A DNA stretch of 5,467 nt, taken from positions 17,764 through 23,230 of the forward strand of contig DBCW01000045.1 in the NCBI GenBank assembly GCA_002293265.1, in the 5' to 3' direction. Each line of letters opens with the position of its first letter. Position 1 is the first letter of the stretch. Below the pieces are notes generated by a model. That model saw only the letters and a list, made by a program, of their open reading frames with translations, did no database searches and was not told the origin of the DNA. This DNA is from Eggerthellales bacterium UBA948 (GTDB lineage: Bacteria > Actinomycetota > Coriobacteriia > Coriobacteriales > UBA8131). Both the position numbers and the translations under genes were made by a program. Positions 1-5,467 of the stretch are shown in pieces.

Positions 1-510
1 AATGAAATATGCGAGATCGCTGAGTCATTTATAGACGATAAGGCTGCCTCTCGGCTTATTCGGAAGGCTCTGGATGCAGGAGTGCTGTTTTCTCCAGACG
101 AAATAAAGGAACTTCTAGACTTGGTTTCGGAAGAAATGTACACAGACCTGATAAGAGCCAACGCTACCCCATACACTGAAGAAGACTTAGATCATTTTTA
201 CGGTCTTGTGGATGATGACCTTATCGTGTCACTAGCCCAAAATAACGGCATAAACTACTGGCTTTGCGAAGAGTCTCAAGAAACTGCTCCACGCAAAAAG
301 GGTTTGGGATTTTTCACTACCCTATTTGGAATACTCGGTATCTCATCACTCGTTAGAGGAAAAGAAACACCCCACAATGGACGCTGTGACGGAAACTGCG
401 CAAACTGCCCGCCACACTACGGTTATCGCTATGGACGTTGGTATTACGGCCACGATCACATTCACGGATGCGAGTTTGGTGGCAATAGAGGTAGCGGTAG
501 TATTGATTGA
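1..510 (+). CDS. Hypothetical protein with Cys/Tyr/Gly/His-rich C-terminal tail (5' partial)
   Basis: The frame is open from base 1 to the TGA at 508-510, so the gene begins outside the window and 169 residues are visible. The GTG at 82 is not a convincing start: the frame continues upstream with similar acidic, helical sequence and no clear ribosome binding site. Visible residues 1-90 are soluble and rich in Asp, Glu and Leu. Residues about 101-118 are hydrophobic and glycine-containing (GLGFFTTLFGILGISSLV), either a short membrane segment or a linker. The last 45 residues hold C129-x3-C133-x2-C136, then PPHYGYRYGRWYYGHDH and a fourth Cys at 157. The Cys and His residues suggest metal binding, but this is inference. 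I recall similar tails on hypothetical proteins of Clostridia and relatives, with varied N-termini, but could not check. The function is unknown. A hairpin repeat follows the stop by 17 bases. Confidence 0.8.
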   Translation, partial: NEICEIAESFIDDKAASRLIRKALDAGVLFSPDEIKELLDLVSEEMYTDLIRANATPYTEEDLDHFYGLVDDDLIVSLAQNNGINYWLCEESQETAPRKKGLGFFTTLFGILGISSLVRGKETPHNGRCDGNCANCPPHYGYRYGRWYYGHDHIHGCEFGGNRGSGSID

Positions 511-724
511 TGCTGCATCAACGTGTTATGGATTCCCGCTTTTGCGGGAATGACAACCTAAGTTAGATACATAGTTTTCAGACAGCCTGACCACTAAATA
601 AATAATGTTTTGGCTCACTCATCCTCGAAGCAATCGCCATTCTTTTAGGTAAAACAACATGCACATCTTCCTTGCGCAGTCGATATATTAGATAATGATG
701 TCTCCCCAGATGAAAGAGTTGGCG
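511..724. other. Intergenic region before the small membrane protein
   Basis: Apart from the hairpin repeat at 528-555, I see no gene in this stretch. The A+T-rich run at 681-699 contains -10-like sequences (TATATT, GATAAT), but I find no -35 element at a proper distance, so no promoter is called. Confidence 0.5.
528..555 (+). repeat. REP-like palindromic repeat, copy 1
   Basis: This 28-base element has a perfect 8-bp stem, ATTCCCGC (532-539) with GCGGGAAT (544-551), closed by a TTTT loop and flanked by ATGG and GACA. An inverted copy at 5405-5432 is identical except for two loop bases. The core fits the pattern ATTCCC-N8-GGGAAT, which is the form of the neisserial dRS3 repeat and of REP-like elements dispersed in many bacterial genomes. 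It sits just after the stop of the first gene, so it may stabilise the 3' end of that mRNA. No T-run follows it, so it is not a classic intrinsic terminator. Confidence 0.8.
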
Positions 725-1075
725 ATGGATAATAAACAAATTATCACCTCAATCAAAAGCATGTTGCCCTTTTTATTGGTTGTTGTATTAGGGTTCTACT
801 TATTGCCGCTTATGATTGTTGATACCGGATCAGGCTTCACCGTCCTGCTGATACTTCTACCTATGCTTTGTTTTATCTGTTCATTTATTTATGGTGCCAT
901 ACATTCATTTCACATTTTGTTTGTAGTTTTTGTAGCGATCTTGTTTGTTCCCGTTATATTCATTTACCTTAACAGCACTGCATGGGTGTTTGTGATTATT
1001 TACGGAGTAATCGCACTATTTGGCAGTCTTCTTGGTATTCCCATCCATAAAATTGTAAGTAAAAAGAAAGCGTAG
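725..1075 (+). CDS. Small polytopic membrane protein of unknown function
   Basis: This gene encodes about 116 residues, most of them hydrophobic. I chose the ATG at 725 because AAAGAG (713-718) lies 6 bases before it. In-frame ATGs at 695, 698 and 710 have no recognisable ribosome binding site, although the longest version would be 126 residues. Counting from 725, the protein has a short polar N-terminus (MDNKQIITSIKSM), about four closely packed membrane segments, a short loop (VDTGSG) after the first, and a basic tail ending KIVSKKKA, which suggests a cytoplasmic C-terminus. There are no catalytic motifs. I recall similar small membrane proteins in Firmicutes, without a known role. The gene is A+T-rich (about 37% G+C in bases 841-900). 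It converges with the next gene and its stop lies 32 bases from that gene's stop. No promoter is obvious upstream. Confidence 0.75.
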   Translation: MDNKQIITSIKSMLPFLLVVVLGFYLLPLMIVDTGSGFTVLLILLPMLCFICSFIYGAIHSFHILFVVFVAILFVPVIFIYLNSTAWVFVIIYGVIALFGSLLGIPIHKIVSKKKA

Positions 1076-1107
1076 TCTGCCAATATTGCTGGTTCTTCCG
1101 GTCTCTC

Positions 1108-1845
1108 TCACATGGCGGGCTGACCTTTTAGCAGCGGACAGCCACAGGCATCGCAGTAGTCGGCTCGGGGATCGTGCCCGGCACCGCAAGAGACGCAAAA
1201 CAGCTGGGAGTCAAACCGCTTGTCGTACTTCTCCAGACAGTTCAGATGCCGGTTGCCATGGAAACGCACATTGTCACCCACCTGGAATTGGTCGTAGACC
1301 CCCGGTAGGTCGATCTGCTCAAAGCGGCGTAGCTTACCGCTGTGTTGACGAATCACAAGGACATACACGTCATAATACCTCGTCTGGCGCACTCCGTTGG
1401 AGTCTTTGCGTACCTTCTCGTGGTGCTCCACCAGTTTGTTTTCGACCACGCCGTCCCAGTTTCGCTTGTTTCGACCTCGCTTGAGGAGCACGAAACCAAT
1501 GCCAAACAGCCAAATAATACCGACAATGATCGCGAGGATGCGCAAGCCCTCCGCATCCGCCTTAATGTCACCGCTTGCAAGCATCAGCCCGGGAATCAGG
1601 ATCGTTAGAGCGCCATCCCAAACCAGCACGGCCAACCAGTAATTCTTAGTGAAGCGCTTGAAGGCCGGGTGACGAGTCTTGTCGCTCCAGCCAACACCAC
1701 CCGCGCCCAAACCCGTGCCGGAGCCAAATCGACCCGCGCTCTCATACGATGCCCCGCAGGCTGGGCAGGTTTCCCGACCCTTCTCCACCGCATCGCCGCA
1801 ATGCCAACAGTAGAAAGCTCCGTACCCCACACGTTTCTTTGCCAA
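1108..1845 (-). CDS. Membrane protein with N- and C-terminal zinc ribbons
   Basis: This is a 245-residue protein read from a TTG start at 1843-1845. The start is supported by AAAGGAGG five bases upstream, and no ATG lies nearby in frame. Domains in order are: a zinc ribbon (C13-x2-C16 and C27-x2-C30); a Gly/Ser-rich linker (about 37-53); two membrane segments (about 70-91 and 102-121) followed by a basic stretch (LKRGRNKRN); a soluble, probably beta-rich domain (about 128-212) containing FQVGDNVRFHGNRHLNCLEKYDK; and a second zinc ribbon (C217-x2-C220 and C231-x2-C234) ending CGCPLLKG. Four Cys in each ribbon imply one structural zinc each. By the positive-inside rule both ribbons should face the cytoplasm. 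I recall related zinc-ribbon membrane proteins in Clostridia, of unknown function. The gene is much richer in G+C than its neighbours (about 65% in bases 1141-1200). Confidence 0.85.
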   Translation of the reverse strand: MAKKRVGYGAFYCWHCGDAVEKGRETCPACGASYESAGRFGSGTGLGAGGVGWSDKTRHPAFKRFTKNYWLAVLVWDGALTILIPGLMLASGDIKADAEGLRILAIIVGIIWLFGIGFVLLKRGRNKRNWDGVVENKLVEHHEKVRKDSNGVRQTRYYDVYVLVIRQHSGKLRRFEQIDLPGVYDQFQVGDNVRFHGNRHLNCLEKYDKRFDSQLFCVSCGAGHDPRADYCDACGCPLLKGQPAM

Positions 1846-1850
1846 CTGTG

Positions 1851-1858
1851 CCTCCTTT
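1851..1858 (-). promoter_or_regulatory. Strong Shine-Dalgarno that sets a TTG start
   Basis: On the minus strand this reads AAAGGAGG, followed by CACAG and then TTG at 1845-1843. The near-perfect match to the anti-Shine-Dalgarno sequence and the five-base spacing make TTG the likely start of the zinc-ribbon membrane protein. Confidence 0.8.
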
Positions 1859-2098
1859 ATTCTGTTATAGATGCTTAACCCGGCACAGCACTGACTAAAT
1901 CAGCACCGTGTTTCCCACTGTTTTACCACAGCTAATAGATCTTGGTAAAGGGTGGTCTTCCCCGTCTTGGATACGGCTTCGGAGAACGGACATATATAGT
2001 CCTATTGGAAGCGATTAATAAAATAATATGTAAGCCCTCGCAGATATGCCAGATGGTTTTCTGCGAGAGCATTATCCGTATTAGCGGTTATCCGTTAA
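1859..2098. other. Intergenic region between the zinc-ribbon and merR genes
   Basis: I find no convincing gene in this stretch. A 63-codon plus-strand frame starting with TTG at 1942 has no ribosome binding site and runs into the 3' end of the merR gene, so I do not call it. The region holds a stem-loop at 2037-2067 and a direct repeat of TTATCCGT (2072-2079 and 2088-2095). A promoter for the zinc-ribbon gene probably lies here, but I cannot place it. Confidence 0.5.
2037..2067 (-). terminator. Possible weak terminator after the merR gene
   Basis: The perfect 8-bp stem CTCGCAGA (2037-2044) pairs with TCTGCGAG (2060-2067) around a 15-base loop. Read on the minus strand, it lies 31 bases after the merR stop and is followed by an A+T-rich tract (TTACATATTATTTTATT), not an uninterrupted T-run. 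It could be a weak intrinsic terminator or only a chance stem. Confidence 0.3.
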
Positions 2099-2908
2099 CT
2101 ACTTTTGTACTATCGGAACCTGGATCTCTGTGAGCCAATCCGCCACATTATCCTTGTTCCAGATGCCGTCTATGTAGCTTTCGCGTATATTGTCGGCAAT
2201 TTGATATCCGTTTTGCTCTACCCATTGGATCGCATAAGCGTATGCCTCACTCAGTTTGTCGTAAGATCCTCGGTGCAAAACTGACACCACTGTAACCGCT
2301 GTGATATCCTTAAACTCAAAACCCTCGCCGTCTACTCCGCGCTTAACTACTGCTTGACATATCTCAACGTTGATATCAGTCTCGCGATACTCGCCGTCCA
2401 GATATACATTAAAACAGTAATCTGGCTCCACACACTTAAGACCGGGGTTTACCTTGCCCACTTTTTCAGCGAGTGCGGGCATGATTTCATTCAGCGCTGC
2501 ATAGTTTGGGATGGTGTACTTGGCTGCAAACACCGTGTATGCCGGTATCTCTTTCATTACTGCTTGGTAATTCATTTTGTGACCCTCTTTCTGCTCTTTG
2601 ATGTAGTTTTCCAGACGAGAGAGTTGGGTGGTGACGTTTTGCATCTCGGTTGTCAGCTCGGCTTTGCGCTGATTTAAGATTCCCTCGATACCCTGTTCAT
2701 CAATAATCGCGACGATCTCGGGAATCGAAAAGCCCATCTGGCGCAGAGCCACTATCTGATTGAGTCTGTGCAACTGGCTTGTTGCATAGTAGCGATAGCC
2801 ATTCACTTCATCGACATGCGCAGGAACCAGCAAGCCCACCTCATCATAGTGATGAAGCGTCTTCACGGTCACTCGGCCGAGTTTTGAGAACATGCCAATG
2901 CGATACAT
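2099..2908 (-). CDS. MerR-family regulator with GyrI-like effector-binding domain
   Basis: This 269-residue protein is a DNA-binding transcription activator/repressor of the BmrR/Mta type. It starts at ATG 2906-2908, with AAGGAGGG (2916-2923 on the complement) seven bases upstream. The MerR winged helix-turn-helix (about 1-70) is recognisable in YRIGMFSKLGRVTVKTLHHY, followed by DEVGLLVPA, NGYRYY and LRQMGFSIPEI. A dimerising coiled coil follows (about 78-108), then a GyrI-like domain (about 112-268) ending in a Trp- and acid-rich stretch. That domain includes INVEICQAV, where Glu182 may correspond to the acidic pocket residue that binds cationic drugs in BmrR (inference). The length is normal for the family. 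A MerR-type promoter lies directly upstream, implying autoregulation. Such regulators usually control multidrug efflux genes, but none is visible here, so the ligand and other targets are unknown. Confidence 0.92.
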   Translation of the reverse strand: MYRIGMFSKLGRVTVKTLHHYDEVGLLVPAHVDEVNGYRYYATSQLHRLNQIVALRQMGFSIPEIVAIIDEQGIEGILNQRKAELTTEMQNVTTQLSRLENYIKEQKEGHKMNYQAVMKEIPAYTVFAAKYTIPNYAALNEIMPALAEKVGKVNPGLKCVEPDYCFNVYLDGEYRETDINVEICQAVVKRGVDGEGFEFKDITAVTVVSVLHRGSYDKLSEAYAYAIQWVEQNGYQIADNIRESYIDGIWNKDNVADWLTEIQVPIVQK

Positions 2909-2938
2909 CTTGCCACCCTCCTTTTCTTTCGTGAGTCC

Positions 2939-2969
2939 AATCTACATTCTCCTGCTACAGGAGAGTCAA
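2939..2969 (-). promoter_or_regulatory. MerR-type promoter and operator of the merR gene
   Basis: On the minus strand the -35 is TTGACT (complement of 2964-2969) and the -10 is TAGATT (complement of 2939-2944), with a 19-bp spacer. The spacer contains a 17-base dyad, TCTCCTG-TAG-CAGGAGA on the minus strand (2948-2964; its last base pair overlaps the -35). A 19-20 bp spacer carrying a dyad is the hallmark of promoters that MerR-family proteins activate by distorting the DNA. Transcription would begin near 2932, leaving a short leader before the Shine-Dalgarno at 2916-2923. The likely binding protein is the regulator encoded immediately downstream. Confidence 0.8.
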
Positions 2970-3058
2970 ATGTTTTTTTGGAGTATTTCATGCACGTGCT
3001 TTCTGGGCGACATTTGGCATTGCTTTGTAAGCGCGTGGCTAGACTCTTCGACTTCGAT

Positions 3059-4699
3059 CTATGCGTCCCGTGCAAAGTATTCTGATTGAGAGTTTTCGGG
3101 CTGCCCCTCGATGAACTCTTGATGAAACTCCATGAAGGCATACTCATCCTCTACCAGATCAAAAGCCCTGCAGCACCTCCAGATGCCGCCTTTTACTCCA
3201 AGAGCTCCCGGCTCAAGTTCAAGCGCCATAAATGCATCAAAAGTTGAACCATCAGGCATCTTAAGATTATATTGGCTAGCGGGCACAAAGCCAAACCGCT
3301 GGTAATAAGTAGGGTGTCCGGTAATTATCACAGCTTTGTAGCCCAAATATTTAGCCAACTCAAGGCTATGCTGTACAAGCTGTATCCCAACACCTTGACC
3401 TTGGTATTTAGGCTGCACGCTTACAGGTCCAAAAGTAAGCGCGTTATCTAAGGTGCCGTCTGAGCGCTCTATATCACATTCGCTGTACATGATGTTGCCG
3501 ACGATCTTGTCATCTCGCTTCGCGACTAAATCCAACTCGGATACGAATTGCGGGTCAGTGCGCAGTAACCTGACGAGAAAATGCTCGTTTGGAATATCGC
3601 GCTTAGGCACACCTTCAGCTTCAAACGTTTTAAAAGCTGCAAGTGTAAGCTCTTCGACTTCTCGGTAGTCATCCGGCTGCTCCAGACGGATGACAGTTCG
3701 CGCCTTGGCGGTATGGATCCGAACAAAATCTCCTTTAGCCTCCGTATAGGCATCGCGGTTGTGCTTGTGCTTGATTGCCAGCTGACGCTTAAGTGCTGTG
3801 TATTCACTAGCCGCCAATGGGTGTGTGCGCAGATAATCACGAAAATGAAGCTCGTCCCAATCTCCCATTTCACGAATGTGTAGGTGATACACCTTTTCAG
3901 CAAAGCCATCAATTGTGTATCCCTTGTTCCAGTCTGAGCGAAAGTCCGGTGTTCGCTGGTCAGCCATTAACAGCCAACCATTAGCAGTCAGTGCTTCATG
4001 CATCGCTTCGATATTGCATATTGGTGCTACTTGCAGCAATATATCCACGATTGGTTTTGCCGTAAGTCGCGGAACGGATGTAGAGCCAATATGGTCGATG
4101 CGTGCCACTTGGTCTCCTAAAATTGCTTGCAAAGCAGCCGTCTCTTCGTCATACCATATTGTCCAGCTGGGATTAAATTCCTCAAGCTGTACAGGAAATA
4201 ACTGCCACAATTCTTCCAGCGACATGTCCATAAGACTACGAGGAGCTTCTGCTTTGAGAGTTGCGATCTCTGCCAAAGCTTCTTTGATATCTTTGCTGAC
4301 CAAGGGCTGCATGCTATCGGCATACTTATACGGTTTTGCATTGTGCAAAGCAGCACAGATTGGCTCTCTCAGATCCGACTTGTGCTTTGCTATCATTGGA
4401 AGTGCCTCAATGCATTGACGCGACACTATCGGCTTCTCATCGTTGATGTGCCTTAGGTATTCATCGATAATCTCATCGATCTTATCATCGGTATCCCATT
4501 TAGCGTTTGCAGCTATCAAAATGATTGCCCGCGCACGAATGTACGAATTGTTATCTTGAAGCATTGTGGCAAACTCGTCAGAAAACTGATAAACCTCATT
4601 AGAGTCTCTGCTCAGCATTTCAAGTTGCTGCAGGCAGCGATATGCAAACGAATTATCTTTGCTGGTAAGTCCGGCAACCAAGTCATTGATCTCACTCAT
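3059..4699 (-). CDS. Three-domain fusion: HEAT-like repeats, GrpB domain, GNAT acetyltransferase
   Basis: This 546-residue, probably cytoplasmic protein starts at ATG 4697-4699 behind a weak GGTGG (4707-4711). Residues 1-150 are all-helical and HEAT-like (NSYIRARAIILIAANAKWD, then KPIVSRQCIEALPMIAKHK); free-standing relatives in Clostridia are often labelled SufBD or HEAT-repeat protein. Residues about 165-330 form a GrpB (UPF0157) domain with the signature HIGSTSVPRLTAKPIVDI (203-220), the nucleotidyltransferase-like G205-S206 and D219, and YHLHI at 271-275. The usual Gly after VP is Arg here. Residues about 335-500 form a YhbS-like GNAT domain with the acetyl-CoA loop QGQGVG (433-438) and the late motif GHPTYYQRFGF (461-471). 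The tail (501-546) is acidic. The substrate is unknown, and the nucleotidyltransferase role of GrpB is inferred from fold only. The DUF3788 gene ends 21 bases upstream, so the two are probably cotranscribed. Confidence 0.88.
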   Translation of the reverse strand: MSEINDLVAGLTSKDNSFAYRCLQQLEMLSRDSNEVYQFSDEFATMLQDNNSYIRARAIILIAANAKWDTDDKIDEIIDEYLRHINDEKPIVSRQCIEALPMIAKHKSDLREPICAALHNAKPYKYADSMQPLVSKDIKEALAEIATLKAEAPRSLMDMSLEELWQLFPVQLEEFNPSWTIWYDEETAALQAILGDQVARIDHIGSTSVPRLTAKPIVDILLQVAPICNIEAMHEALTANGWLLMADQRTPDFRSDWNKGYTIDGFAEKVYHLHIREMGDWDELHFRDYLRTHPLAASEYTALKRQLAIKHKHNRDAYTEAKGDFVRIHTAKARTVIRLEQPDDYREVEELTLAAFKTFEAEGVPKRDIPNEHFLVRLLRTDPQFVSELDLVAKRDDKIVGNIMYSECDIERSDGTLDNALTFGPVSVQPKYQGQGVGIQLVQHSLELAKYLGYKAVIITGHPTYYQRFGFVPASQYNLKMPDGSTFDAFMALELEPGALGVKGGIWRCCRAFDLVEDEYAFMEFHQEFIEGQPENSQSEYFARDA

Positions 4700-4720
4700 A
4701 AAAATACCACCAAGCCAAGC

Positions 4721-5173
4721 TCACTTCACAAGCTTTCTGAAGTCGATGAGTCTGTATGCGTCGTCAAATAGCTCGCCGGACTTCAAGTCAAATATCACCG
4801 GGAAAAACTTGAGCTTACCCACTTGCTTGGCATCTTCAACCATCCTATGCGCCTCTGTGCCAAGAGAAAGTGCCAGTGCCTCTGCACGAACCTTTTCAGG
4901 CACATAGATTGTCACCTTGAAAAACCCATCCCAAATAGAAAGCCAAAATACTGTTGCCTCTTTGGCGGTTCCTCTTGATGTTGTCCACTTGTAGAGACCT
5001 TTTCCAAGCCAAGCTTTTCCGTCGTTATAATAGCGCCAGTCTACTTCAATATCGCGATCAGGCAAACCTGCAATAAATTCTTTATAGCTGATAAATGCAT
5101 CGCCAAGCCCTTCTGCAATAACCTCGTCACTTGGCTCTGCGTCAGGATCCCTTAATAATTGTTCCGCTTTCAT
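4721..5173 (-). CDS. DUF3788 family protein
   Basis: This is a 150-residue soluble protein. I chose the ATG at 5171-5173 because GGAGGAG (5178-5184 on the complement) lies just upstream. An upstream in-frame GTG at 5203 would add ten residues translated across that binding site and is unlikely. The sequence fits DUF3788: an N-terminal LLRDPDAEPSDEVIAEGLG, then VDWRYYNDGKAWLGKGLYKW, then TVFWLSIWDGFFKVTIYV, and a C-terminal part ending RLIDFRKLVK. The Trp- and Tyr-rich beta core suggests a small-ligand or protein-binding fold, but no function is established for the family as far as I know. It is the first gene of a likely two-gene minus-strand unit with the HEAT/GrpB/GNAT fusion. No signal peptide or membrane segment is seen. 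Confidence 0.85.
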   Translation of the reverse strand: MKAEQLLRDPDAEPSDEVIAEGLGDAFISYKEFIAGLPDRDIEVDWRYYNDGKAWLGKGLYKWTTSRGTAKEATVFWLSIWDGFFKVTIYVPEKVRAEALALSLGTEAHRMVEDAKQVGKLKFFPVIFDLKSGELFDDAYRLIDFRKLVK

Positions 5174-5177
5174 TGTT

Positions 5178-5184
5178 CTCCTCC
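5178..5184 (-). promoter_or_regulatory. Shine-Dalgarno that decides the DUF3788 start
   Basis: On the minus strand this reads GGAGGAG, followed by AACA and ATG at 5173. Its strength and spacing favour this ATG over the in-frame GTG at 5203, which would place the binding site inside the coding region. Confidence 0.8.
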
Positions 5185-5203
5185 ATCCAATGTGCAAGAC
5201 CAC

Positions 5204-5404
5204 ATTTTACCCCTTAAGCCTTCCTAGCTAAGCTCCGGCAAAACTTCTTCGCACTAATATACTTCATAAAACGTAATTTAGGTAAAATAAACGATATGCG
5301 GAGTGAAAGGAATGGTTCGATTCTATCCCCTCCCGATAGTTAAATTAGTGTTTAGTGCAGAGATATGTCATTCCGCATCACATCGATATTCGCTCAAAAC
5401 TCCC
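5204..5404. other. Non-coding region upstream of the DUF3788 gene
   Basis: No gene is supported here on either strand. It should hold the promoter of the DUF3788-fusion unit. The best minus-strand candidate is TATATT (complement of 5256-5261) with TTTACC (complement of 5281-5286) and a 19-base spacer, which is weak. A half-length relative of the REP-like repeat, TGTCATTCCGC, occurs at 5366-5376. Confidence 0.35.
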
Positions 5405-5432
5405 TGTCATTCCCGCGAAGGCGGGAATCCAT
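5405..5432 (-). repeat. REP-like palindromic repeat, copy 2 (inverted)
   Basis: This is the inverted copy of the element at 528-555. ATTCCCGC (5409-5416) pairs with GCGGGAAT (5421-5428) around a GAAG loop. Read on the minus strand, 26 of its 28 bases match copy 1, and both differences are in the loop. Preservation of the stem with change in the loop suggests the hairpin itself is what is maintained. The bases from 5433 to the window end show no gene. Confidence 0.8.
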
Positions 5433-5467
5433 AAACGCATGAACTTGAATCGCCCCGAGATTGATAC

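Noticed and set aside
373..420. The Cys-x3-Cys-x2-Cys motif as a radical SAM iron-sulfur site.
   Set aside because: The motif lies in the last 45 residues with no barrel domain after it, which is the wrong place for a radical SAM enzyme.
326..553. A 75-codon plus-strand frame overlapping the first gene.
   Set aside because: It is an out-of-frame reading of the Cys/Tyr-rich tail region and runs into the hairpin repeat.
528..555. The hairpin repeat as an intrinsic terminator or as a CRISPR repeat.
   Set aside because: No T-run follows the stem, and only two distant inverted copies exist with no regular spacers.
695..724. Longer N-terminus for the small membrane protein starting at 695.
   Set aside because: No ribosome binding site precedes the ATGs at 695, 698 or 710, whereas AAAGAG precedes the ATG at 725. 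The choice is moderate, not certain.
1086..1484. A 132-codon plus-strand frame opposite the zinc-ribbon gene.
   Set aside because: The translation is rich in Arg, Ser and His, as expected from the complement of a G+C-rich gene, and the minus-strand protein has clear Cys motifs and membrane segments.
1942..2133. A 63-codon plus-strand frame starting with TTG between the zinc-ribbon and merR genes.
   Set aside because: There is no Shine-Dalgarno, no recognisable motif, and its end overlaps the merR 3' end.
2992..2999. GCACGTGC palindrome between the fusion gene and the merR promoter.
   Set aside because: An 8-base palindrome is expected by chance at this scale, and no T-run makes it a terminator.
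3915..4418. A 167-codon plus-strand frame opposite the GrpB domain.
   Set aside because: It is antisense to a clearly recognisable GrpB and HEAT-like coding region, has no ribosome binding site and no family-like sequence.

Overview
This window holds six protein-coding genes and several short sites, and no RNA gene, CRISPR array or insertion sequence that I can recognise. The organism cannot be named from the sequence. Strong AGGAGG-type ribosome binding sites, a TTG start, a MerR/GyrI regulator, a DUF3788 protein and clostridial-looking hypothetical families suggest a Gram-positive-type anaerobe (Clostridia, Coriobacteriia or a related actinobacterial or Chloroflexota lineage). This is inference. 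Base composition is uneven: sampled 60-base rows run from about 37% G+C in the small membrane protein gene to about 65% in the zinc-ribbon gene and about 48% in the GrpB/GNAT gene.

Layout, left to right. (1) The 3' end of a plus-strand gene (1-510) has a conserved-looking Cys/Tyr/Gly/His-rich tail and is followed 17 bases later by a REP-like hairpin repeat (528-555). (2) A plus-strand gene (725-1075) encodes a small, very hydrophobic membrane protein. (3) A convergent minus-strand gene (1108-1845) encodes a membrane protein with a zinc ribbon at each end, starting at TTG behind a strong Shine-Dalgarno. (4) A minus-strand MerR-family regulator with a GyrI-like ligand-binding domain (2099-2908) has its own promoter just upstream, with the 19-bp spacer and central dyad typical of MerR-controlled promoters. 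(5) A long minus-strand gene (3059-4699) fuses a HEAT-like helical domain, a GrpB domain and a GNAT acetyltransferase. (6) A DUF3788 gene (4721-5173) lies just upstream of it, separated by 21 bases. The right end (5174-5467) is non-coding and carries a second, inverted copy of the REP-like repeat (5405-5432).

Genes 5 and 6 look like one transcription unit running leftwards. The regulator has a separate promoter and probably controls itself. No drug transporter or other usual MerR/GyrI target is present, so its other targets, if any, lie elsewhere. The two copies of the 28-base repeat bracket genes 2 to 6 in opposite orientation, but this repeat type is commonly dispersed in genomes, so the bracketing may be chance. 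The window reads as an ordinary accessory region. Its most unusual items are the three-domain fusion, the MerR operator-promoter and the Cys/His/Tyr tail of the first gene.
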